A stretch of 64,000 nucleotides of DNA, from NCBI GenBank assembly GCA_034687125.1, contig JAQGBZ010000225.1:1-64000 (forward strand), given 5' to 3'. Source of the DNA: Neelides folsomi (lineage: Eukaryota; Arthropoda; Collembola; Neelipleona; Neelidae). Each line of letters opens with the position of its first letter. Position 1 is the stretch's first letter. Shown here one piece after another: positions 40,365 to 56,650 of this stretch. A program made the position numbers and the translations under genes. The notes below the pieces were generated by a model. That model was not told the origin of the DNA. It worked only from the letters and a program-made list of their open reading frames with translations, and searched no databases.

Positions 40365-41473
40365 CTAATAATGATTTCCTAAATAATGGCCGCCGTAATA
40401 AGTATCACCTATTGAAATAAGAAACAATTAATTTTAGAAATCACTAATTAAATATTAATCTTTTCATACCACTATGAGGGTTGACGTCGTATTCTTTTGG
40501 ATTTCCCCAGGCTCCTTGTTGTGAGAGAGTGTACTTGGCATAAGGATTCCAAACTGTTTTGATTAATTAAAACGTTACATTTTTAAATTTCGATCTTAAT
40601 AAATTGTAAAAATCATACCCTCTGGCCTCCTTCTATGTCTGAGCCTCCAGTTTCTTCTAGCAATGGCAATGCTGGGATTTATGATGTATTCCGGATTGCT
40701 AACCATAAACATTTTTATAAATTATCATCATTTTCTGTAATAATCATGTTAAAGAATATGAAATTTTGAATTACTAATAATCTCCGCTGAGTGGTTGTCT
40801 CAAAAAGCTGACAAATCGAGGTTCTCTGTTGATTTCTGACGAATCAATCTCTTCTTTCTCTTCTGATCCTAAACATGTAATAAAGAACAAAAATATGTTA
40901 TAGGTATGTTAATATACAGATACCAGTAGGTAGTAGGGAATTGTTTGGAAATCCTTTAATGGGTATGTTAAATAAATAATATTGGCCCTTCAGTCTTCGC
41001 GTGTGGATGATGTTAATCTTACCATTATCAAGATCTAAAAGCCGATATTTGGCGACAGGAAGATTTGGTTGAAAGCCGCCTTGTGCAGCATGATACTCGT
41101 CATCGCTTACGTCCATTCCATCAACTTGATATGATCCTTCCTTCCCGAAACCATTCTTGTAATGGTCAATGGCAGAGGGAAGTGGAGCTTTAAGAAATTC
41201 TTCAAAACCTTTGAAAACAGTTGACAGTTAAACTTTCAAATAATGATTTTTCATATAAAAGCACTCAAAGATAAAAATGTAAAGTGAGTTCGTGCCTTTT
41301 GAATCAAAAAGTTTTGATTGGGAATTCGGGACCATTCCTTGGAAGTTTGAAAAATCTCCCTGCGGTTCTTCATAACTTCCTTCTTCGTCACTTGTCACAT
41401 CGTCGTAGACGTGATAAGGAATACAGGTTGACAGTCCGACGCAACCAATTAAGAACACCACAATGAGCTTCAT
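40365..41473 (-). CDS. Unknown small secreted protein, 6 exons
   Basis: Exons 41473-41296, 41208-41023, 40868-40775, 40698-40619, 40553-40470, 40408-40365; every junction is in phase and the chain ends in TAG; 221 aa. I do not recognise the family. It opens with a clear signal peptide (MKLIVVFLIGCVGLSTC) and has no other membrane span. The mature chain has no cysteine outside the signal region, is acidic near its start (DDVTSDEEGSYEE), has a basic patch RRNWRLRHRRRPE about two thirds along, and ends Tyr/Gly/His-rich (DTYYGGHYLGNHY). The basic patch could be a convertase site, so a prohormone or a cuticle or eggshell-type protein are both possible; neither is shown. Intron 1 (87 bp) needs a GC donor (AAAG/GCACGA), weaker than the integrin one. 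A TATA-like box and an arthropod initiator sit at the expected spacing upstream. Confidence 0.8.
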
Positions 41474-41527
41474 TTGGGATATCGGAGAACGAAAAAGGAA
41501 ATGATGTTTGGGCAGAAGATGCCGATG

Positions 41528-41563
41528 AACTGAAGCTCAAAGGTTATTGCCACTCTCTTTAAA
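41528..41563 (-). promoter_or_regulatory. Predicted TATA/Inr core promoter of the secreted-protein gene
   Basis: On the minus strand a TTTAAA box at 41563-41558 is followed by TCAGTT at 41533-41528, a match to the arthropod initiator. The first T of the box is 32 bases upstream of the initiator A (41531), the standard spacing. This predicts a 5' leader of about 57 bases with no upstream ATG before the start codon at 41473. Confidence 0.5.
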
Positions 41564-42661
41564 TCTCCTAATCCTCGAGATGTTTTAGATTCATAAATGA
41601 GACTGGAATTACAAGAAAACGTATGGTTGAGTCGAGAAAATCGCAATGGATTACCAATGCAATTGTAAAGCTACTGTCTATGAGTATCAGTGAACAGCGA
41701 GCATTCACTACATATCTCTTATTAGATAATAGACAAGGCAAGACCAGTTTTTCCAAAAGAAAAAAACCTAATAAAACTGTGAGATTCAATCATTCTCAAG
41801 TTTCCTATATCATTAAATGTTTATATCAATATTAAAACCGACATATTGCTCATTAGAAGCATATGAAATTATTATTTATTTAAGAAGGTAACAATTTGAA
41901 AGCGGAGCCCTGAAATGATTTATGATCTTGTAACAGTAGTAAAAAGCACATTACAATAAACACATTGCAGATTCTTTGGTCAATAATCATTCATGGTTCG
42001 TGAATAAAGAACTGTTTTTTTATCTACATAGGAAATCTTAAATCATACTGTAAATTGTAAATCATCTTTCATATTTAAAATGAACTTTGTGTCAAAATCG
42101 CGAAATGTTTGAAGAAACAAAATACACATGAGATCGTGTGAGAATTAATATTTTGGATTTTATTATTCCGGTTTAGTATAATACAGAAACATAAACAAAG
42201 GTACATCTTAACGTATACGTAACATACAAACCCTTTTAAATAAATATCAAATAACAATATCCATCATATGAACCCCAATTTTAAAGAATTAAAATAAATG
42301 GCTGTTTAATAAATACAATATATTTAGTTAATAAAATGTTTAATAAATACAAATATTTTGACCCTCAATTAAAGCGCGACAAATTAGGATATAACTAATT
42401 ATATCATTATGAGCTTTACGAGTAATTGTAATCGTATTTATAGTAATCAAGTTGGAAATCACAATACAAGAAGTTATCTTTTAGCAGTGAGTGATCTTTT
42501 AATTAATAAGTTCTAAAGCTTAAACTAACATTTAAATAATTTGAAAATGAAATATTTTTGAGACCGTCGGCTGAATCACCGACGCGTATTCAGATTATAG
42601 GTTTTAGACACAATAATAATTTAATTAAATACAATATACATCATTGTAAATATAATTATAT
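41564..42661. other. Spacer upstream of secreted-protein gene, downstream of CUL2
   Basis: About 1.1 kb of AT-rich DNA. It holds the upstream region of the secreted-protein gene and, next to 42662, the CUL2 3' untranslated region. No coding signal is seen. Confidence 0.55.
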
Positions 42662-46111
<3,450 letters not shown>

Positions 46112-46906
46112 TCTTGATTCCAATCGAGAAAGACTGCAAAAAATCCCAAAATTTTAACCAACGTATTACACAATTTAGGCATTGGAAATAATTAAAAAAT
46201 CTCGTTCTCACCTCCGTTAGAAAAAGTTGAACTCGTAGGAGGTTTTGAGTTTACAAGTTGACATTGGCGAAGAAACGAAGAAAGTAGCGTAGGATCAATG
46301 TGGGGTTAATCAGATCATGAAGCTTAACGAGTTCTCGAAATATACAGAAGAGGTTAACCACAGTGTATAAATGTATAATTATAATAAGATTGTTTTAATC
46401 GGATTCGCAGATCAAATTCAACATATGAGAATGTGAGAGAAACAGAGTGAATGAGTTTCTTATATAAAAACGTACATTGCCATACCACGAACTTGAACCA
46501 TATCACACCACCACCATACGAACACAATGTATTTATTTATGAAGGGAAAAGCAAAGGAACTTCGCGTGCGCCATCTTGTGGAACTTCGGTCGAGTTTCTT
46601 CTTGTGACTCATCTTACATGAAGGAATCGTCCCTGATTGGTCCGTTTGTCTTGTTGCGGGATGTGAGTAGAGGGAATTAATAGGAATGTATATTGTGTGT
46701 ATTCTTCAATTTGTCCGTTGCATGACCTCAACTCGACGACATGAGAGCTAAATAAAATTTAACCCCTTCTTTGGACGTCAATAGTTATATCAATTAAATA
46801 ATATTCAACAATAGCATTGGGTTGTTTTATTTTGTAAACTCAATTTTAATTATCTCACCGAAGTGAAGACCCTGTAAAGTGTAATTGAAACAACGACCAA
46901 GCCAAA
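46112..46906. promoter_or_regulatory. Divergent promoter region of CUL2 and RacGAP1
   Basis: About 795 bp separate the two start codons, which point away from each other, so both promoters must lie here or in leader introns. The sequence is less AT-rich around 46540-46680. A GCGCCATCTTG motif at 46568-46578 matches the YY1/pleiohomeotic consensus often found near housekeeping start sites. No TATA box stands out for either gene. Confidence 0.5.
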
Positions 46907-49900
46907 ATGACTTCAAACTACGGATTATATCAGCAGCCGAGTCAGGCCAATATGCCTCTCTCGGTATTATTCAACGATCTCGATCGTCATTACGAGTACA
47001 GTTCTTTATTTTCAACAGAAAAGGGTAAGAATTTGATATAATTTTATTGTATAACTAGTGTTAATGAGCAATGCAATGCAATAATATAGTGTATTCTGAA
47101 TCCTTGGGTAATGTTTATATTTAATGAATATTTATAATTTTATTCATATTTAATGTTGATTTTATATCGGATCTATTATTTTATTTGTAGAGTTCCTCGA
47201 ATTCTTATCAAACGCAGAAGAGAATAGAAAAAAATGGGAGGAAGCCGATATCGAATGTCAAAGGCTGCAGAATGAGTTGGAAAAGGCTCGAGCAGACAAT
47301 TCCAGAGAAGAATGCAAGATTCAGGAAATTAGGCGTCATTTGGAAACGAAAATTGAAGCCTATCAGCATGAAAAGGAAGAGAAGGATTCATTGCATTCCA
47401 AAATCTCCGCTGCTAAAAATCTCGTTCTTTCCTACCAAAGGGACCAGAAGTTGTCACGAGATTTGTTTGATAAATTTGGGTGTATCTTGGCCGTTTTGGA
47501 ATCTGGAGAGTCGGGAAAACTAAATTTCATCCGATCCCCTCTTGGACCTTCAGATACGATTTCCGAATCTATTGCATCTACAGGTTAATTTTATTTTAAT
47601 TATGAACAATATCTTAATGAAATATTTGAGTTGAATGGTGTTTAATTAAATAACTTTTAGATCTCTCGATGACTCAATCCGAAGATGGGTTAGAAGACTT
47701 GCCGCGCTCAAGACGCAGATCCAAAAGGCTTTACATAGATCGGCCTGATATGGGACAGATGCAAAGTCTTGCGAAGAAAACGAAGTTCAACAGATCTTCG
47801 GTAATAATATTTTCATATTTCATAAAAATTTTGTATTGTCATTCATTTTAATATCCCAAAATTGATTGGGGTAGCGTTTCAGCTAAATAGTAAACCAGGA
47901 ATTTATATTAGGTAGTATTTCAATTAGTAACTTTTTATTAACGCATTTTGTTTTATTAGTCGAATTCTAGGAAGCTACTCACGAGATCTTGCCAATATGA
48001 CACATGTAAAACTAAGATCAATTATTATTAATTATTTTAAAGCCTTATTCAGCTCTTAACTAAAATAGGTCATACTGGCCATCCCTTTGTCTCCTATAAT
48101 AAATATTGAAATTTTAGTATCAAGGTATGAGTTATTTATTCAAATAGTATATTTGTAGACTGAAACTGCGCTATCTCTGATTTTGTTTACTTTAATATTA
48201 GTTTTGTTATACTTTAAACATTAAACAGTTTATCAAACCCAAAGGTAACTATAAAGTAATCGTCAACTAATGTCCTACTATTTTTAGATAATTAAATTTA
48301 TAGACTCCTTCCTTATTTGTTAAAATGAATACATAAGATAAATTCCATAATATATATAATTATAAACTCAACTCAACTTATTTATATACCTTACTTATTT
48401 TTTTGGTTCTGAATTTATAATAATGTGGAATTTACCTTGTAATAACACTATACCTATTGCTGCTCATTCACGTAAACATAAAATAATAGTTTTTTCCTTA
48501 ATATGACGAATCTGGGTACATAATATTTACTAAGGAATAAAGCTTATCCACAGTCATAGAGTTTTCGATATCAAATGTAAATACAAATGAATTATTGCCG
48601 ATTGGCAATACAATAAAACATTTTTGTATGAGTAAAAATACAACAGATAACACTATTAGAAGCCGAATTGTTTTTGGGTTGTCACTTGTTTCGTCATTTT
48701 CTTAAAATTTCAAAATGTCCCTTAAGGAATTATTTCATACACATCGCCGTAATAGCCGTTCTCCAGTTAGATTATATCAAGTTAGTAAATTGAGTTAACA
48801 ACTTAGAATATTTATTAAACATGAATTTTTACCTCCTTCAGGTCAAACAAATTACTGGAACGACCACAGGTGATGGACAATTGAATTTGATCACAACTGT
48901 TAAAACTCAAAACGGCGTTCACACTGCCAAAGCAATTCTTGAGACGATTCCTTCTACTAGCACAATGAATCAGGATTATCCAGAGAAGCTTTTTATTCAA
49001 CCTACTGCTCCTCCAACTGAGCCATCAACTGCTTCAGGTAATTTTAATAAAGCATTTAATGGTATTCGTTCCTTTTCTCATGTTGGACCAACTATTTGGA
49101 ACAAATATACTAAACAATACCAAACATTGAACTCTAATAATAATCCTATAAACATCGACTCATTCAATTCCTCAATCCGATTCAACTTGAATTTGCTAAA
49201 GAATGATACTTACTTATTACTTCTCGAATCGAAATAATATAGTAAACAATATAATAATATAATACTATTACTTTACGATATTTACTTACTTTTAATCACA
49301 ATCTAAAATAATTAAAAAATTCCTACTGACCAATATTAATTTTATTTAATCTAATATAATTTGATGTATAACATCCCGATTTATTTGGATTTCATAACGT
49401 TTATTCCAGTATCTATACTTGTAATTGTAATCTTCAATTGTAATTTCTCCAATCCGAATAAACAATTTATTTATTATTTATTTATTAATTCGTTACTTAT
49501 TACTAAATTATTATTAATACACTAATTACTAATTATCATATATTAATTTATCTTAAATATGAGATTCTTACTTTTATTTTTTATTTAATTTAATAAGTAC
49601 AGCTTTCTATTCGTTTAATTGATTTAATAATATAATATATTCAATTTTATAGAGAGTGAATCTGCTGAACGAGACTGGGGATTTAATTCACCCGTCATTG
49701 CAAACAATTACCAAGGAGGTCCATCACGCACCCCACAATTTGGCCGGACGCTTAGTCAAGGAGGTGCTCACATGACCCAGAGACCGCATGTATTCTGCTC
49801 CAAAACAGTTATTAAGCCTGAGATATGCGAACCTTGTGGCACAAGGATTAAGTTTTCAAAGACAGCTCTCAAATGTAAAGATTGTCGGGCCACTTGTCAT

Positions 49901-51096
49901 CCTGAATGTAAAGACAAAGTTCCCCTTCCATGCGTTGCAATCGGAACTCCAGGAAGCAAACACCAAACTACGGTATTTAAAATTCACTAAATATGCAAAT
50001 GCAGAATTAATTTTTGATGATTTTAAATTATTTCCTATCAAATGTTGAATAATACAACAAAGCAAATTTTTATAGCTCAAGTTGGCAGATTGCGTTCCAA
50101 ATGAACATCCAATGGTCCCAGGACTCATTCAGCATTGCATAAATGAAATTGAAGTCAGAGGACTCACTTCCATTGGACTTTACCGAGTTCCTGGAACTGA
50201 AAAGGATGTGAAGGAATTGAAGGAGCGATTCCTTCGTGGCAAAGGAGTTCCAAATCTCAGCAAAATTGATTTACCAACAATCTGTAGCTGCATTAAAGAT
50301 TTCCTTAAGAGCCTTTCTGAACCATTGATTGGCCGCTGGTTTTGGAAAGATTTCATCGGAATAGCTGACATTTCCGATCATCAAAAGAGATTGTCTGAAA
50401 TGGATCGAATTATGCAAGAGCTTCCGCCACCAAATCAAGACACATTGTCCTTCGTAATCATTCATCTCCAAAGGTAGTAAAATTTAATTGTTAAACTAAT
50501 ATATAAAATTGACATTAAAGTATCAAATGACTATAATTATACCACTACTAATAGTTAATTACATAAATAAATCAGAAAGGAAATGTATTCAATTTATCAA
50601 TTTACAGGATTTCTGAGTCACCTGAAGTTAAAATGCCCATTACGAATTTGGCGAAAGTGTTTGGACCTACGCTTGTAGGATATTCGTCCAACGAACTCAA
50701 TCATGCGAAGATGCTGGCCGAGACGAAGAAACAACAAGTTGTGATGGAAGCACTTCTTTCTGCTCCTTCAACATTTTGGAATAAATATGTGTACCGACCT
50801 CTTGAGCAAGGAAGAGTTTACAATAACGGAGTTACCACGAGGTCAAAAAGCTCAAGGATGAGCACAATAAGCTCTCTCACACCGCGGGTTCAGTTTAAAG
50901 GAAAGTCGCGAATTGAAGAAGCCAAGAGAATATATTTCACGGACGAGTCTCCGCCTGTTGGCTCAGCTGTAATGAAAACTCCAAGGTTTGTTTTTTATCT
51001 TAATTTATTTGATGAATGTCATTTGTTTAATTCATAATATCCGACCATTTATTAATTAATGGATTTTTTAATTGCAGGAAACGATATTTCGAATAA
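46907..51096 (+). CDS. RacGAP1: Rac GTPase-activating protein 1 (MgcRacGAP/tumbleweed)
   Basis: Eight exons: 46907-47024, 47191-47583, 47661-47800, 48842-49037, 49653-49972, 50076-50473, 50608-50985, 51078-51096; all GT-AG; 653 aa. Residues about 40-130 form the coiled coil that binds the kinesin MKLP1 to build centralspindlin. A basic linker (PRSRRRSKRLYIDRP) follows. A C1 domain at about 328-376 keeps the H/C zinc pattern (HVFCSK, CEPCGTR, CKDCRATCHPECKDKVPLPC). The RhoGAP domain, about 390-575, has the catalytic arginine in IGLYRVPG (residue 426) and the later NLAKVFGPTLVGY helix. It organises the central spindle and cleavage furrow through Rho-family GTPases. The last exon encodes only the final six residues (RKRYFE). 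Intron 4 carries a retrotransposon tail directly after the donor. The gene is head-to-head with CUL2 and tail-to-tail with RPABC2. Confidence 0.97.
47801..48841 (+). other. RacGAP1 intron 3
   Basis: A 1.04-kb AT-rich intron with no recognised element or gene on either strand. Confidence 0.7.
49050..49490 (+). mobile_element. 3' end of a non-LTR retrotransposon (CR1/jockey/RTE-like)
   Basis: In intron 4 of RacGAP1 the plus strand encodes NGIRSFSHVGPTIWN, then SFNSSIRFNLNLLKNDTYLL and a stop at 49235-49237. This is the characteristic C-terminal tail of the reverse transcriptase of CR1/jockey/RTE-type elements (RSFSxxGPxxWN, a spacer, then a SFKxxLKxxLL helix). It is followed by a TTGTAATTGTAATT-like 3' region and a TTTATTTATTA simple repeat near 49460-49490, the usual end of such elements. 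Only the 3' end is present, as in a 5'-truncated insertion. The usual LP after WN is replaced by KY, so it is diverged. The left boundary is approximate and the clade is uncertain. Confidence 0.68.
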
Positions 51097-51617
51097 TTTT
51101 GATGTTGGCTCAAGATTTCTTTTCTATTTTTCCATCCTTCCCTTATACATTTATATATTAAACATTTCGAATACTTTTTTGATATTTTGTATTTAAATAT
51201 TGTAAGACTTTTGAAACACAAGTTGCATGTATACATGTAATAATACATTCTTTCTAAATTACCTGTTTTTATGAATATTATAAGAATGAATGTTAAAGTG
51301 AATAACTTCAAATTGTAAATTAATAAATTAAATGTAAATAAAATCAGCAAATTAACTAATTATTGATCATACAGAATAAATAAATTGGGAAATACATTTT
51401 ATTAATATAACTTTCAAAACTTATTATTTTAGTAAAGATGATAGAAAAATAGTAATGAAAAAATAACGAATTAGGTAATGAGGATTACTAAAAAATTTTT
51501 AGTATTCCAAATAAGGATGTTTTGGAGTTTCATGATTTATAGATTTTATGTAAATAATGTAATAAATTGATATAAACATTATTAAGGAAATAAAAAATCA
51601 ATATATTTGAACTAATG
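51097..51617. terminator. Convergent 3' regions of RacGAP1 and RPABC2
   Basis: About 520 bp lie between the two stop codons. A plus-strand AATAAA at 51337-51342 suits RacGAP1, and a minus-strand AATAAA at 51403-51398 suits RPABC2. The signals are about 60 bp apart, and each lies within or past the other gene's likely 3' end, so the two transcripts could overlap at their tails. Both calls rest on the hexamers only. Confidence 0.45.
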
Positions 51618-52408
51618 TTAGTTATCGTGAATAAGGAGTTCATCGATTCCCCAATCTTCGTAGCTTCCATCTGGAAGATAACGACGGATGATGATGGGAA
51701 TCTTTCTTAGCTTCAGTTCCTTCATCGCAATCTGCAACGGATCGGTTTCTCCTTCAAGTTCGACCATCACTGGAGCACACATTGAGATTTGAAGGGCTCT
51801 TGTTCCAAGAACCCTGGCTCTTTCATATTTGGTCATATACGGTGTCGTGATCCTCTTAGCTGCTAAACCTCCTGAAGCACCCCCCTCACCACTTGGGAGC
51901 AAGTCAATGTTCTCTCCGTCCTAGAAAAATATTTTCATTGTGTATTTACATTAAAATTATCAAATAATACATTTGTTTTGAATAATTTTAGTGACAGAAT
52001 TAAAGTAACTGTCAGTAAATTTCGGGTCCGTTAAATCTTAGCCTCTGAAATATATTTACAGCGGCAATATCCGTAAATTACTAACATCGTTTTGTTCGGC
52101 ATCGTCCAATGGTTCATCGTCATCCATATCATCATAATCATCTCCTCCTCCAATACTATAAAGTTTTTAAAAGGATTATATTAACTCAGTAATTGTGAAT
52201 TGATTTTTAATAATATAATAATTGTTGACATAATTAATATTTATTACTAATTATATGAAGAATTTTAATTAGCATTTGAAGATCAAATTATAATAGAAAA
52301 TACTTTTGTCAAATAAAATAGTAAATATTTAGAATATTAAAGATATGTTATTAATTTGTCAATAATTTAAAGAACTTACTCGTCCGGTTCATAATCTTCA
52401 TCAGCCAT
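51618..52408 (-). CDS. POLR2F: RNA polymerases I/II/III shared subunit RPABC2 (Rpb6)
   Basis: Three exons: 52408-52380, 52155-52086, 51920-51618; 133 aa, normal for Rpb6. The acidic N-terminus ([24 protein letters not shown]) is followed by the nearly invariant core [53 protein letters not shown] and [15 protein letters not shown]. The subunit sits at the clamp base and stabilises all three nuclear polymerases. Exon 1 codes for only nine whole codons plus two bases, and the exon 2 donor is GTTAGT. The gene is convergent with RacGAP1. Confidence 0.96.
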
Positions 52409-52831
52409 TATTTAAACGACGAAGATTTAATAAGACTTTATTAAATTAAACAAGAGTGTTTAATTTAATTATAGGTTAAATAAGAGTTAAACTTCGTCAG
52501 AATTAGGATAGAAAACGCTTCTGGTGAATTTACTTACTTGAAGTAGCTTTACACTGGAATGATTTTTAGTCATTGGTGCACAATATTGTTTTGAATTACC
52601 CCGTGTGAGTCATATTCGTATCGTTTAAAAGTTCCAAGTCAAAATGGCTTTTTATAACTTATAAGATTTCGTATGTATGGTATATCAGGTACAGTGAAAT
52701 CGATAAGTGATTTAATTATTAATCGAAAGTAAAGTCGAACCACTAATTTGTTATTTAGCATTTTTCTGGTTTGGAATGGCTTGGAATTGGATGAAAAAAT
52801 GTAGAGTATTGAGTATAGATACAGTATTAAC
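52409..52831. other. Upstream region of RPABC2
   Basis: About 420 bp between the RPABC2 start codon and the hAT MITE. It must contain the RPABC2 promoter, but I see no clear TATA box or initiator. An inverted MITE end sits directly at its distal edge. Confidence 0.45.
52824..52831. repeat. Target-site duplication, left copy
   Basis: GTATTAAC, identical to the copy at 53443-53450. The perfect match suggests the insertion is not very old. Confidence 0.9.
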
Positions 52832-53442
52832 TAGAGATGGAACGAGCCGAATACTATTCGGTATTCGGGCGAATACCTAACCCGAATAATTCGGTTTGGG
52901 TTCGGTAACATTTTTACTATTCGGCGAATATTCGGTTCAACTACCTAACATACCAAAAGTAATTTGAAAATACTAATAATAATACAAAATATCAATTTCC
53001 TAACCATATTTCAATTTATCTTTATTTTGAATATACTGATTTACAATTTACATTTATCAGAAAATATAATACCTATTTAATAATATAATTGTACCTTTAA
53101 TTTCATAATTTAAATATAATTAGATATAGCAAAAATATAACAGACAGGTAAGAAGTAAGAACTACTTTATATTATTATGCAGAAAAGTATTTTCTAATTT
53201 ATGTTGTTTAAATTAGTTTTATAGCACAGTTTATATAATTTTAGGAAATGTGTGCTAAATAAGAAGTGCTAAAGTGCGATTCTTACTACATGTTACATTA
53301 TACTAGTTACATTACGTATAAGAAAAATGCTTTGATAATTCGGCGAATAATTCGCCAAACTATTCGGTATTCGGTTCGGCTAGGAGATCTAACTATTCGG
53401 TATTCGCCAGATAGCTAAAATCTACTATTCGTTCCATCTCTA
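52832..53442. mobile_element. Complete hAT-type MITE (611 bp) with intact target duplication
   Basis: The element starts TAGAGATGGAACGA at 52832 and ends with the exact inverse, TCGTTCCATCTCTA, at 53442. It is flanked on both sides by the same 8 bp, GTATTAAC (52824-52831 and 53443-53450). An 8-bp duplication and ends of the form YARNG are the hallmarks of hAT transposition. The subterminal 100 bp at each end are crowded with ATTCGG/CCGAAT units, while the middle is AT-rich and has no transposase frame, so it is non-autonomous. It lies between RPABC2 and the homeobox gene. Confidence 0.9.
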
Positions 53443-53450
53443 GTATTAAC
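53443..53450. repeat. Target-site duplication, right copy
   Basis: GTATTAAC, identical to the copy at 52824-52831 on the other side of the hAT MITE. Confidence 0.9.
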
Positions 53451-53592
53451 TCTACAAAGTTAGATGCAAAGGCAGTTTATTATGCATATGAATGAATCAA
53501 TATTAAACTGTATTAAATGCAAAAATATTTATTTTTAAACAATCTAGATAAATAAACATAAAGGAAGAAGTGATGTCCAAAGACATTTTTGG

Positions 53593-55330
<1,738 letters not shown>

Positions 55331-55872
55331 CCTTAATCGGCAAAGGGTAATGTCTAACTCAAATATAATATTCTTGATGATTTGTATACATTATGTCACA
55401 TTATGCGAATAAACGAATGTTTAAACGCGCACGCGTTTGCAGCGAATTCATTTCAATCTTTAATTTAATACTCAGAATCAGTGTTGATTGTTGATATTAA
55501 ATATATGAAATATGGTCAGAATGCTCTTATACCTAGACTAAATAAATACGATCTATTAATTTATTATTTATGTATTAACTGTCATATTCGTAAATATTAA
55601 TTACATTTCTGTAATTAAACTCACATAATGATCAAAAGATCCAATGCATTTATTCGAGTTGGTAATACAGATTCGTGATGAAAAGGTTGAGTTATATTAA
55701 TTAATTTGCTTTGGCTTTTAACGATGCTTTTATAAGTATTGTAATAGATTAAACAGTAGAAATTCAATTAGGGAATTTGGAAACCACACTTTTATGGTAT
55801 TTGATGTTGAGAAAAAAGAAGCCATTTAAGTCTCTTTGTAAATCCAAACTTGATTGAATTGTTAAATACATA
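55331..55872. other. Upstream region of the Arx-like gene
   Basis: AT-rich, non-coding. It should contain the homeobox gene promoter. A short TATTATATTTG stretch at about 55360-55370 could act as a TATA box, but no matching initiator is clear. Confidence 0.4.
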
Positions 55873-56444
55873 CAGCGAGGGCCATAAGTATCTTTCTTTT
55901 TTTAATGGGCAACCATTTTAATGAGATTAAAAATCTTTAAACATCGGCGATTTATGTTAAATATATTCATCTACAATGAAGCAAACTAAAAACTAATTTG
56001 GTCAAAGCATAAATAAACGACAGCTACTTTTGTTTGAGAAAGCGCGAGCTTTGTAACGCGATGGATAGGACGGGGCCCGACGAGGCGCTTTTCCATGTCA
56101 TCCACGCTCTCCAGATCTCATTCTCTTGGACTTCTTTTTATGGGGTTTTGTCAAAAGCAAGGTTTACGCCAAGATTCCATCAACACTTGATGAAATCAGG
56201 CTGGAATAGTCCAAGCGTTTGCAGAAGTTCAGGTTGCTATGTGCAAACGTGGATGTGTAGCTGTCGTTTGTTTGCGTTTGCAACGCTGCCTCGAAGCTGA
56301 TGAAGCTCAAGTGACAAAATGATATTACTGAATATATTATATAATATATAAGCATTACCGTTGCCAAATGTTAGAAAATTTGATTAGAGGTTAAAAGAGA
56401 TACGAGCTGATTAAAAAAAAGAAAGATACTTATGGCCCTCCCTA
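55873..56444. mobile_element. Decayed mariner/Tc1-type element with terminal inverted repeats
   Basis: Left end 55873-55905 (CAGCGAGGGCCATAAGTATC, then TTTC and a T run) and right end 56410-56443 are inverted copies of about 30 bp with few differences. Between them the plus strand near 56100-56210 encodes SPDLILLDFFLWGFVKSKVY then a TLDEIRLE remnant and a stop. That is the C-terminal part of a mariner-like DDE/D transposase (PHSPDLxPxDFFLWGxxK). The region is GC-richer than its surroundings. The rest of the enzyme is missing, so this is an internally deleted, inactive copy. A clean TA duplication is not visible because the right boundary has drifted. Confidence 0.75.
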
Positions 56445-56570
56445 CATACCATAATATTGAATTGATGAACATTTATTTATTCCCATGAATAAAATTATAA
56501 CTTACAGTATAGTATTAATAGTATAACTACTCTACATAATATAGGTACTAAACTAATTAAGACCCGGACA

Positions 56571-56650
56571 TAATTAAAAATCTCGGGTTCCACCCCCGGA
56601 CATAAATTGGGCCCGGACATAAATTGGGCCCGGGACAAATCATGGGCGAA
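56571..56650. repeat. Short GC-rich tandem repeat
   Basis: Two adjacent exact copies of CCCGGACATAAATTGGG, preceded by a GACCCGGACATAATTAAAAA variant and followed by a CCCGGGACAAATCATGGG variant, form a small array of about 80 bp in otherwise AT-rich DNA. Its origin is unknown; it may be a transposon fragment. Confidence 0.6.
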
